A DNA stretch of 23,982 nucleotides from contig JBOGDQ010000226.1 of the NCBI GenBank assembly GCA_050742975.1, forward strand, positions 1 to 23,982, read 5' to 3'. Origin of the DNA: JBDTGE01 sp050742975. Lineage in GTDB: Bacteria; Actinomycetota; Actinomycetes; Mycobacteriales; Jatrophihabitantaceae. The position numbers were made by a program, and so were the translations under genes. A model generated the notes under the pieces. The model worked only from the letters and a program-made list of their open reading frames with translations. It ran no database searches and was not told the origin of the DNA. The first letter of the stretch is position 1. Each line of letters starts with the position of its first letter. Shown piece after piece: positions 14,730 through 21,323 of this stretch.

Positions 14730-15118
14730 CCGCCCGCGCGCTCCACGCTGGCCCACAGCCGGGTGTTCCACGATCCGTCGGACCTGCCCGAGGCCTGCGT
14801 GCCGGACGTCTGCTCGATCTGCGACTTCTCGCCGTGATCGACCACCACGTACGTCGTGTCACCGGGCATCGCGTACTGCAGCCGGATCCGGGCCTGCTGC
14901 TGGATGAACCCCGGGTCCGACCACTGCGCGTACTGCTGCTTGAGCTGGGCGAGCTGCTTCTGGTCGTCGGTGAGCTGCTGCGAGGCGTGGCTCAGGTCGC
15001 TGCGGCTGCCGAAGTAGCGGTTCAGCGGCGAGGCCAGCAGGACGATCAGCAGCACCACGAGCGTGCCCAGCACCAGCGCGCGGCCGGTCACCGCGCGCCG
15101 CGCAGGTCGAGGATTCAT
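14726..15118 (-). CDS. FtsB/DivIC septum formation initiator family protein
   Basis: The 130-residue bitopic protein has a short basic cytoplasmic start (MNPRPARRAVTGRA), one membrane segment LVLGTLVVLLIVLLASPL (about 15-32), and an extracytoplasmic coiled coil SDLSHASQQLTDDQKQLAQLKQQYAQW (about 40-66). The family motif RIRLQYAMPGDTTYVVVD (about 77-94) and a Ser/Gly-rich tail follow. DivIC/FtsB proteins join the divisome FtsQLB-type complex. The ATG at 15118 overlaps the eno stop by 4 bp (ATGA), and its own stop overlaps the DUF501 GTG, so the three are translated as a coupled operon. Confidence 0.92.
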   Translation of the reverse strand: MNPRPARRAVTGRALVLGTLVVLLIVLLASPLNRYFGSRSDLSHASQQLTDDQKQLAQLKQQYAQWSDPGFIQQQARIRLQYAMPGDTTYVVVDHGEKSQIEQTSGTQASGRSDGSWNTRLWASVERAGG

Positions 15119-16407
15119 TCGGCGGCCGGGGCGGGGGCGTAGCGCGGGAACGCGGCCGCACCGGCGTAGCGCGCGGCGTCGTCGAGTTCCTCCTCGATGC
15201 GCAGCAGCTGGTTGTACTTGGCCACCCGCTCGCTGCGGGCCGGCGCTCCGCTCTTGAGCTGGCCGCAGTTCACGGCGACGGCGAGGTCGGCGATCGTGGT
15301 GTCCTCGGTCTCGCCGGAACGGTGGCTCATCATGCAGCGGTAGCCGTGGCGGTGCGCCAGATCAACGGCGTCGAAGGTCTCGGTGAGCGTGCCGATCTGG
15401 TTCACCTTGACGAGCAGCGCGTTCGCGGACCCCGACTCGATGCCGCGTCCGAGGCGCTCGGGATTGGTGACGAACAGGTCGTCGCCGACGATCTGCACCT
15501 TGTCGTCCAGCTCGCCGGTGAGCGCCTCCCAGCCCGCCCAGTCCTCCTCGTCCAGCGGGTCCTCGAGCGAGACGATCGGGTAGCTGTCGACCAGGCCGGT
15601 GTAGTACTCGATCAGCTCGCCGGACGTCTTGGTGTTGCCCTCGAACCGGTAGCCGCCGTCACCGTGGAACTCGCTCGCGGCCACGTCGAGGGCGAGCGCG
15701 ACGTCGACGCCCGCGGTGAACCCGGCCTGCCCGATCGCCTCGACGATCAGGTCGAGCGCGGCCCGGTTCGAGTCCAGGCTCGGCGCGAAGCCGCCCTCGT
15801 CGCCGAGCCCGGTGGCCAGGCCCTTCTGCTTCAGCACCGCCTTGAGCGCGTGGTAGACCTCGGCACCCTGCCGCAGCGCCTCGGCGAAGGTCGCGGCGCC
15901 GATCGGAGCGATCATGAACTCCTGGACGTCGACGTTGGAGTCCGCGTGCGCGCCGCCGTTGACGATGTTCATCATCGGGACGGGCAGCAGGTACGCGTTG
16001 GGCCCGCCGAGGTAGCGGTACAGCGGCAGCTCGGCGCTGCTCGCGGCCGCCTTGGCCACCGCGAGGGAGACGCCGAGGATCGCGTTCGCACCGAGGCTCG
16101 ACTTGTCCGGCGTGCCGTCGAGGTCGCGCAGGGCCTGGTCCACGAGCCGCTGCTCGCTGGCCTCGAAGCCGACCAGCTCCGGTCCGATGGTGTCGAGGAC
16201 GGCCGCGACCGCCTTGAGCACGCCCTTGCCCTGGTAGCGCTCCCCGCCGTCGCGCAGCTCGACCGCCTCGAACCGGCCGGTGGACGCCCCGCTCGGGACG
16301 GCTGCCCGGCTGATCGTCCCGTCGTCCAGGGCGACCTCGACCTCGACGGTCGGGTTGCCGCGGGAGTCGAGGATCTCGCGGGCGCCTACGGCCTCGATGC
16401 TGGCCAC
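15115..16407 (-). CDS. eno: Enolase (phosphopyruvate hydratase)
   Basis: The 430-residue protein converts 2-phosphoglycerate to phosphoenolpyruvate. Catalytic acid/base residues are present: Glu204 in GLGDEGGFAPS and Lys334 in LLVKVNQIGTLTE. So are the Mg ligands Asp241, Glu282 (LEDPLDEEDW) and Asp309 (VGDDLFVTN), the early loop PSGASTGRFEAVELRD, and the signature LLVKVNQIGTLTETFDA. The length is normal. The GTG at 16407 has AAAGGA 6 nt upstream. A TAGGGT at about 16451 on the minus strand is a possible -10 box. It is the first gene of eno-ftsB-DUF501 and lies beyond a 27-bp hairpin that separates it from the DinB gene. Confidence 0.97.
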   Translation of the reverse strand: MASIEAVGAREILDSRGNPTVEVEVALDDGTISRAAVPSGASTGRFEAVELRDGGERYQGKGVLKAVAAVLDTIGPELVGFEASEQRLVDQALRDLDGTPDKSSLGANAILGVSLAVAKAAASSAELPLYRYLGGPNAYLLPVPMMNIVNGGAHADSNVDVQEFMIAPIGAATFAEALRQGAEVYHALKAVLKQKGLATGLGDEGGFAPSLDSNRAALDLIVEAIGQAGFTAGVDVALALDVAASEFHGDGGYRFEGNTKTSGELIEYYTGLVDSYPIVSLEDPLDEEDWAGWEALTGELDDKVQIVGDDLFVTNPERLGRGIESGSANALLVKVNQIGTLTETFDAVDLAHRHGYRCMMSHRSGETEDTTIADLAVAVNCGQLKSGAPARSERVAKYNQLLRIEEELDDAARYAGAAAFPRYAPAPAAE

Positions 16408-16481
16408 GTGGGGTCCTTTCGACGACAGGCACTTGTCGCACCAACCCTATCCGCCGGGATTGCGTGATCAGGCCCGCCCCG

Positions 16482-16539
16482 CCGCGATGAATACCCCTTT
16501 CACCACGCTGCGGTGTGGTGAAAGGGGTATTCATCGCGG
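16482..16539. terminator. Long hairpin (25-27 bp) after the DinB gene
   Basis: Arms 16482-16506 and 16515-16539 are perfect 25-bp reverse complements (core GAATACCCCTTTCACCAC). One G-U and one C-G pair extend the stem to 27 bp with a TGCG tetraloop. On the minus strand it begins 1 nt after the DinB stop and ends about 75 nt before the eno start. There is no T-run, so it may be a factor-assisted terminator, an RNA-processing element or a mobile palindrome. Confidence 0.75.
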
Positions 16540-16540
16540 G

Positions 16541-17062
16541 TCAGTCGCCGGTCGCGCCGTCGATCCGCTCGCGCAGGAAGTCGGCGTGACCGCAGTGCCG
16601 CGCGTACTCCTCGATCAGGTGCACGAGGATCCAGCGCATCGAGATGGTGTGGGTCTGGCCGTCGCGGGGCCGCTCGAAGGTGTCGTCGAGCTCGGCGGCG
16701 GCGGTGATCTGGCGTGCATGTTCGATCTGCTGGTGCCAGTAGTCGAACGCGTCGCGCACCATCGCGTCCTCGCCGCGAGCGTCGTCGAAGTCGCCGTCGG
16801 GGTTCTCGTCGCTGTAGTACCTGGGCTGCGTCGCCTCGCCGGCGAAGCGGGCGAACCAACCGCGCTCCACCTCGCCCATGTGCCTGACCAGTCCGAGCAG
16901 GGACAGCGGCGACGGGGGTACGGCGCGCTCGGCGAGCTGCTCGGCGCTCAGGCCCTCGCACTTGAGCGCGAGCGTGGCGCGGTAGTGGTCCAGGAAGCCG
17001 TTCAGCGTCTCGCGCTCGTCAGCGGTCTTGGGAGTGTGCGGTCGTTCTATCGGGGTGGTCAT
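16541..17062 (-). CDS. DinB / DUF664 family protein (second copy)
   Basis: The 173-residue product starts MTTPIERPHTPKTADERETL after an AGGAGG site 8 nt upstream of ATG 17062, which decides the start against longer readings. DinB marks are GLVRHMGEVERGWFARFAGE (about 56-75) with the first ligand His, RYYSDENPDGDF, and the second His region RWILVHLIEEYARHCGHADFLRERIDG (about 143-169). Metal-dependent thiol transfer is known in the family; the substrate is unknown here. It breaks the usual adjacency of mazG/lipoprotein and eno, and is flanked on both sides by palindromic elements (16482-16539 and 17100-17175), suggesting that this gene was inserted or the gap remodelled. Confidence 0.9.
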   Translation of the reverse strand: MTTPIERPHTPKTADERETLNGFLDHYRATLALKCEGLSAEQLAERAVPPSPLSLLGLVRHMGEVERGWFARFAGEATQPRYYSDENPDGDFDDARGEDAMVRDAFDYWHQQIEHARQITAAAELDDTFERPRDGQTHTISMRWILVHLIEEYARHCGHADFLRERIDGATGD

Positions 17063-17099
17063 GGCACGATCCTCCTGCATGGCTCGCGGACCTGACGCG

Positions 17100-17175
17100 G
17101 ATCTTCCTGCGCCACGTACCCGCCGCCGACCTTCCTGCACCACGTAGCCCCCGCGACCGCCCGCGCAGGAAGATC
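17100..17175. repeat. Repeat-rich element with GATCTTCCTGCGC arms
   Basis: GATCTTCCTGCGC (17100-17112) and GCGCAGGAAGATC (17163-17175) are 13-bp perfect inverted arms. Between them, CTTCCTGCACCACGTA (17131-17146) repeats CTTCCTGCGCCACGTA (17103-17118) directly with a 28-bp period. GCGCAGGAAGATC also occurs at 4202-4214, so this is a dispersed intergenic motif. It fills the gap between the mazG stop (17186) and the DinB ribosome binding site. Confidence 0.75.
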
Positions 17176-17185
17176 ACGGCACGGT

Positions 17186-17842
17186 TCAGGACGATTCGGC
17201 CGCGACGATCGCGTCACGGTACAGGCGGGCGGTGCGGCGCAGCGCGGCCTCGGGATCGACGCCCGCGGCCACCGCGTCCCGGACAACGGCGAACAGCCGC
17301 GCACCGATCTCGTCACAATTGCCGGGCAGCACGCCCGCTCCAGGCACCACGTGCGGCCGGGGCGCCACGTCCAGGCCGGCGCGCCTGGCCCGCGACACCA
17401 GCTTGGCCGACAGGGCCAGCGCCGGCTGCGCAAGAGGGACGCCGTCCACCGCCGACGTGCGCCCCTTCTCGGCGATCTTCTGCCGCTCCCACGTCTCGTT
17501 CAACGTGTCGGCGTCGCTCGCGTCGGAGTCGCCGTAGACGTGCGGGTGCCGCCGGATCAGCTTGTCGGCCAGGTCCCGCGCGACGTCCTCGATGCCGAAC
17601 GCCTCGCCGGGCGGCAGCTCCTGCGTGATGCGCGCATGGAACAGCACCTGCAGCAGCAGGTCCCCGAGCTCCTCGCGCAGCAGCGCCAGGTCACCGGTCT
17701 CGATCGCCTCGAGGACCTCGTAGGTCTCTTCGAGCAGGTACCGGGTCAGGGACTCGTGCGTCTGCTCCGCGTCCCACGGGCAGCCGCCGGGCGAGCGCAG
17801 CCGGTCCATGACCTCGACCGCGCGCTCGAGTTGCGAGGTCAC
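17186..17842 (-). CDS. mazG: MazG nucleoside triphosphate pyrophosphohydrolase
   Basis: MazG cleaves NTPs and dNTPs to NMP and PPi in house-cleaning and the stringent response. The 218-residue product shows GGCPWDAEQTHESLTRYLLEETYEVLEAI (about 19-47) with the EExxE metal motif at Glu38, Glu39 and Glu42. The second acidic pair is in LREELGDLLLQVLFHARI (about 55-72), and RRHPHVYGD and WERQKIAEKG follow. The C-terminal half is less conserved, as usual in actinobacteria. The GTG at 17842 lies 7 bp after the lipoprotein stop. Its neighbours, mfd upstream and eno downstream, follow the typical gene order, apart from inserted genes. Confidence 0.92.
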   Translation of the reverse strand: MTSQLERAVEVMDRLRSPGGCPWDAEQTHESLTRYLLEETYEVLEAIETGDLALLREELGDLLLQVLFHARITQELPPGEAFGIEDVARDLADKLIRRHPHVYGDSDASDADTLNETWERQKIAEKGRTSAVDGVPLAQPALALSAKLVSRARRAGLDVAPRPHVVPGAGVLPGNCDEIGARLFAVVRDAVAAGVDPEAALRRTARLYRDAIVAAESS

Positions 17843-17849
17843 CGCGCGC

Positions 17850-18467
17850 TCAGCCCGTGGGCGTGGAGGTGGCGACCGGATGGATCGTCACGAAGCTCGG
17901 CAGTCCCGCGCTCGGGTCCGACGTCAGCGAGAAGGTGGACGGGCTCCAGCTGCCATAGCGGCTGTTGACGTTGACCGGGATCTTGAGCTTGCTGATCTCG
18001 GCGAAGATCGGCTTCGCGTCCGACGTCGCACCCGTTCGCTGGGCCAGGATCGTCTCCAGCGTGGTGTTGCGGATGTCGAGCGCGGCAAAGGAGGACTTGA
18101 AGCCGTACTTGGTGTACTGCTGCTGTTGCTGCGCCTGCGTCGCACCCTGGGCGAGGGACTTGTCGGCGGCGCTCAACTGCGACTCGGTCGGCTGCCCGCC
18201 CTTGGTGTCGGCGAGCGCGCGGTTGAACAGCCGGCCGAGGATGAGCGTCTGCAACACGTAGCTGCGCGGAACGATCGTCTGTGACGAGCCGCTCTGCGAC
18301 GACAGCTGGAACGGCACCGCCTTGGGCGTGAGGTACTGCTCGACGTTCGAGTCGGAGATCCGATGGCCGCCGACGTACGCCGCGGCGCCGACCTTCGTGT
18401 TGCACGCGCTCAGGCCGGTCACGGCGATCGCGGCTACGGCGAGAACTGCCAGCTTGCGAAATCTCAC
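17850..18467 (-). CDS. SurA N-terminal-like lipoprotein
   Basis: The 205-residue product starts VRFRKLAVLAVAAIAVTGLSAC and has a lipoprotein signal with LSAC lipobox (Cys22). After it come VGAAAYVGGHRISDSNVEQYL, a long helical middle with a Gln run (GATQAQQQQQYTKYGF) and a C-terminal half with PIFAEISKLKIPVNVNSRYGSWSP. This resembles the SurA N-terminal (chaperone) domain found in actinobacterial lipoproteins between mfd/mazG and eno; no PPIase domain is visible. GTG 18467 is favoured by GGAG 8 nt upstream. MazG starts 7 bp after its stop, so the two are probably cotranscribed. Confidence 0.85.
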   Translation of the reverse strand: MRFRKLAVLAVAAIAVTGLSACNTKVGAAAYVGGHRISDSNVEQYLTPKAVPFQLSSQSGSSQTIVPRSYVLQTLILGRLFNRALADTKGGQPTESQLSAADKSLAQGATQAQQQQQYTKYGFKSSFAALDIRNTTLETILAQRTGATSDAKPIFAEISKLKIPVNVNSRYGSWSPSTFSLTSDPSAGLPSFVTIHPVATSTPTG

Positions 18468-18592
18468 GACGGTGGCTCCAAGGGGACGGTGACGCCCCAG
18501 AATCTCATGCCCCGTCGTAGGTTGCCTCAGACGGGTCATGGCGAGCCGGGTCTCGTTGCGTCGATTCCCTGGTCCGGGTGCCCCGAGCGTGC

Positions 18593-19066
18593 TCAGTAGC
18601 GGTTGCGGCGCGCGCTCGAGCCCAACAGGCAGGACAGCGCAGCCGTCACCGCCGTGGCCTCGGCCAGGACGGACACCACACCGAGCGGCTCGAACCAGTT
18701 GCCGACGTCGTCGGCGAGCATCGGGAAGGTGATCAGCCGGGTCGCGACGTAGCCGATGACGGCGAGCCCGCACGTCACGGCGGACAGCGCGTACACCGCG
18801 GTGCTGTCGCAGATCAGCGCGGCCAAGGCCAGCAGTCCGCACGCGACGGTCAGCACGATGAACTCCTCGCCCATGTACGGCGCCTCGGCCAGGTGCGGCC
18901 CGATCACCGGGATGTGCGCGATGCAGGCAACCGCGGCCGCGAGTGCGAGCAGCCACCGCCAGTTGCTCAGCCGAGCCGTCCACAGGAAGTCCTCCAGACG
19001 CGGGACCGGAGCAGCCGCAGCCGCTGTCTGCGGTGGTGCAGTCGGCGCGGCCATCGTCGAGGTCAT
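18593..19066 (-). CDS. Four-helix membrane protein of unknown function
   Basis: The 157-residue product has an Ala/Pro-rich start and then four likely membrane segments: WRWLLALAAAVACIAHIPVI (about 36-55), EFIVLTVACGLLALAALICD (68-87), VYALSAVTCGLAVIGYVATR (91-110) and VVSVLAEATAVTAALSCLLG (130-149). I do not recognise a named family. The loop HLAEAPYMGEE (about 58-68) is the most distinctive soluble part. Its ATG at 19066 overlaps the stop of the preceding Met/His-rich protein by 4 bp (ATGA), so the two products probably work together. A gap of about 125 bp to the SurA-like gene start shows no clear signal. Confidence 0.85.
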   Translation of the reverse strand: MTSTMAAPTAPPQTAAAAAPVPRLEDFLWTARLSNWRWLLALAAAVACIAHIPVIGPHLAEAPYMGEEFIVLTVACGLLALAALICDSTAVYALSAVTCGLAVIGYVATRLITFPMLADDVGNWFEPLGVVSVLAEATAVTAALSCLLGSSARRNRY

Positions 19067-19887
19067 GTCATCTCCGCGGCGTAGGCGTGCGCCAGGTCCG
19101 GGACGAAGAAGACGTGCATCATCAGGTGCTGGCCGCCCGCCTTCGGGTGGTAGTGCCAGCGAGTGATCGGGCCGCCCGGGTCCGGTGGCGCCTTCGGGTA
19201 GGCCTCGTTGGCCGTGTACATGACCCCGATCAGCTTCCAGTTGCCATGACCGGTGTACTCGTACATCAGCGTCTCCGGCGCGTTCGGGTCGAGCACCTTG
19301 CCGTCGGTCCTGGCTCCGGTGGTGTTGCCGACGTGGAGCATCGGCATTCGTCCGTTCATGGGCATCCTGCCCGCGTCGACCTGCTTGATCGCCTGGGCCA
19401 GGCGGGGGGTCTTCTGCTCCCGCTTGGCCAGGCTGGCCTGCAGGTCGTAGCCCGCGGCCTTGGCCGTCGCCAGGTTGCCGTACTTGGCGGTCGCGGCCTC
19501 GGTGGCCTTGAGCAGGGCGGTCGCGGCGGCCCGCTGCTGCGCCGTCGCCGACGCGACCGGGGCCAGGTTCGGCATCGTGTCGCGGTTGACGCCGTACTTG
19601 CGCGCCCACGCCGCCCGCGCCGGATCGGGAGTCGCGCTCTTGCCGTGCTTGCCCTTCTTGCCGGGCTGGTGCGCGCTGTTCGTGGTGGTCGGCGAGGGCG
19701 ACATCCGCATCCCGGAGGTCGAGTCGCCGGTCGCGGCCATCCCGACGCCGACGCCGGCTCCGACGAGGACGAGCGCGGCGGCGGTCACGGCGATCCCCTT
19801 GGCCCAGCCCGGCGGAACGCGCCGCCGGCCCGGTGGCTGCGGCTGGTATGGCTCGCCCGGCTGGTACGGGGGCAGGGGCTGTGTCAT
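19063..19887 (-). CDS. Membrane-anchored Met/His-rich protein, unknown function
   Basis: The 274-residue product has a Pro/Tyr/Gln-rich cytoplasmic start (about 1-28), one membrane segment (GIAVTAAALVLVGAGVGVGM, 31-50), a Ser/Thr/Lys linker, a helical stretch (112-170), and a C-terminal extracytoplasmic domain (about 174-270). That domain has VGN, DGKVLDPNAPETLMY (196-209), LIGVMYTANEAYP and GGPITRWHYHPKAGGQHLMMHVFFVPDL (238-265). Met clusters (GMRMSP, GRMPMNGRMPM) and WHYH / QHLMMH suggest metal binding, perhaps copper, but this is inference. I recall similar uncharacterised actinobacterial domains but know no function. ATG 19887 follows GAGGAC. It is translationally coupled to the four-helix membrane protein. 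Confidence 0.85.
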   Translation of the reverse strand: MTQPLPPYQPGEPYQPQPPGRRRVPPGWAKGIAVTAAALVLVGAGVGVGMAATGDSTSGMRMSPSPTTTNSAHQPGKKGKHGKSATPDPARAAWARKYGVNRDTMPNLAPVASATAQQRAAATALLKATEAATAKYGNLATAKAAGYDLQASLAKREQKTPRLAQAIKQVDAGRMPMNGRMPMLHVGNTTGARTDGKVLDPNAPETLMYEYTGHGNWKLIGVMYTANEAYPKAPPDPGGPITRWHYHPKAGGQHLMMHVFFVPDLAHAYAAEMT

Positions 19888-19968
19888 GTCCTCGACGGTG
19901 CCTCCCGAAGATCAGCGCCGCGCCAGGTGAACGTTCGGATCAGGTTCGGGACGGCGCTGGGTTGCCCG

Positions 19969-21237
19969 TCATAGATCCGCCCACAGTGCGCCCAGCGGGA
20001 TCGCGGTGAGCTGATCGCCGAAGCTGAGCACGTGCCGGCCGAGGTAGACCACGAGACCATGCCCGAAATCTGTGCCGAGCTTGGCGGCCAGCGTTGCGAG
20101 GTGTGTGAAATCGTGCTCGTTCACCGTCTGTGAAGCCTTGACCTCGATGCCCACCACGCGACCATCTACCGCTTCGAGAACGAGATCGACTTCCGTGCGC
20201 CCGCGACTGTCGCGGTAGTGGTACAGCCGAACGTCGATGTCGGACCAGGTTGCTTGCTTGCGGATCTCGTTGACCACGAAGGTTTCTGCTACCGCTCCTA
20301 CTGCGGGTGCGGTCGGCGTGGCCAGCGCGTGCGCGCTGGCGCCGAGCAGGTGGCAGAGCAGTCCGGTATCGATCAGGTGGACCTTGGCGTGCTTGACCGC
20401 CTTGGTCAACGGGTTGCGGGACCACGGCTGGAGCCGGTGCACGAGGAACACGGCGTTGAGGAGTTCTGCGTAGCGATCGACGGTGGCGCGGGACAGATCG
20501 GCTCTTGTAGAGAGAGTCGTCGAAACGAAGAGCTGAGCGCTCATTGCGGCGATCCCGCGCAGCACGGCGCCGGCGGCACTCGGCTCATTGACGCGGGCCA
20601 TCTCGCGGACATCCCGCTCGGTGACCGCGCTGATGTAGTTCGCAAACCAAGCATTGCGAGCTCGGGAGCTCGTCATTCGGGACGGCTCGGGAAAGCCGCC
20701 TCGGATCATCAGCTCGAGGTAGTCGGCTCTGCTTGCAGCGAGCGGAGGTAGTCTGCGCAGCTGGGTCGGCGCGCTGAACGCGATGTCCAGGAAGCTGTCG
20801 CGGTGCCTGACCAACTCGCCCTGGCTGAACGGGAGTACCTCGATGACACCTGCTCGGCCGGCCAATGACTCGCCCAGGCTGGGCTCGGCGAGAAAGCGAG
20901 TCGAGCCAGCGAGTACGAACTGCCCTGGGGCGGCGTCAGCGTCGACAACCGCCTTGACTGCGCGGACGAGTGGATCGCCAACCCGCTGTACTTCGTCGAT
21001 GAACAGCGGACGCTTACTCGATTCGACAAACGCAACAGGGTCTCGACGGGCGGACGCCAACTGCGCTTCGTCGTCGAGATTGCGGAGCTCACCATCCCCG
21101 GCTGCGATCAACTGCCGCATCAGGGTGGTCTTGCCTGCCTGACGGGGCCCGTTGAGCACAACTACCCGGAACGACGCTAGATACTCGTCAGCCATGCCTG
21201 CGATGGACCGCTCAACGAGGTCCGACCGAGGTCTCAT
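19969..21237 (-). CDS. AAA ATPase with C-terminal DUF4143
   Basis: The 422-residue product has an N-terminal AAA-type ATPase with Walker A GPRQAGKTT (30-38), Walker B LFIDEVQ (78-84) and sensor GSTRFL (111-116). The C-terminal DUF4143 region carries ETFVVNEIRK (318-327), TEVDLVLE (348-355) and GIEVKAS (363-369), a spacing like a PD-(D/E)xK nuclease core (Asp351, Glu365, Lys367). The family is widespread in bacteria and archaea, often horizontally moved, and its role is not established. The gene is visibly less GC-rich than its neighbours, with more ordinary codon use, consistent with transfer. ATG 21237 has only a weak AGG 8 nt upstream. The whole upstream gap to mfd is a 23-bp-period repeat array. 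The 81-bp gap on the other side shows nothing clear. Confidence 0.92.
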   Translation of the reverse strand: MRPRSDLVERSIAGMADEYLASFRVVVLNGPRQAGKTTLMRQLIAAGDGELRNLDDEAQLASARRDPVAFVESSKRPLFIDEVQRVGDPLVRAVKAVVDADAAPGQFVLAGSTRFLAEPSLGESLAGRAGVIEVLPFSQGELVRHRDSFLDIAFSAPTQLRRLPPLAASRADYLELMIRGGFPEPSRMTSSRARNAWFANYISAVTERDVREMARVNEPSAAGAVLRGIAAMSAQLFVSTTLSTRADLSRATVDRYAELLNAVFLVHRLQPWSRNPLTKAVKHAKVHLIDTGLLCHLLGASAHALATPTAPAVGAVAETFVVNEIRKQATWSDIDVRLYHYRDSRGRTEVDLVLEAVDGRVVGIEVKASQTVNEHDFTHLATLAAKLGTDFGHGLVVYLGRHVLSFGDQLTAIPLGALWADL

Positions 21238-21242
21238 TAGCT

Positions 21243-21307
21243 TAACCTAGCAGATTTTCCACCATTAACATAGCAAATCTTCCGACGTCAACCTAGCAGA
21301 TGTTCCA
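21243..21307. repeat. Three 23-bp-period direct repeats upstream of the DUF4143 ATPase
   Basis: On the plus strand the copies are TAACCTAGCAGATTTTCCA (21243-21261), TAACATAGCAAATCTTCCG (21266-21284) and CAACCTAGCAGATGTTCCA (21289-21307). Starts are exactly 23 bp apart and each is followed by 4 variable bases. The consensus on the gene strand is TGGAANATCTGCTAGGTTA. The last copy ends 5 bp before the ATPase ATG, and the array fills nearly the whole 86-bp gap to the mfd stop. It could be an operator array, iteron-like sites or insertion-target repeats. Confidence 0.85.
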
Positions 21308-21323
21308 GACGACGAGCCTTGCT

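Noticed and set aside
21243..21307. CRISPR-like array in front of the DUF4143 ATPase
   Set aside because: Only 4 bases separate the 19-bp cores, too short for spacers; operator or iteron-like sites fit better.
19969..21307. Toxin-antitoxin module or insertion sequence
   Set aside because: A single ATPase gene with no partner, no transposase and no terminal inverted repeats is visible.
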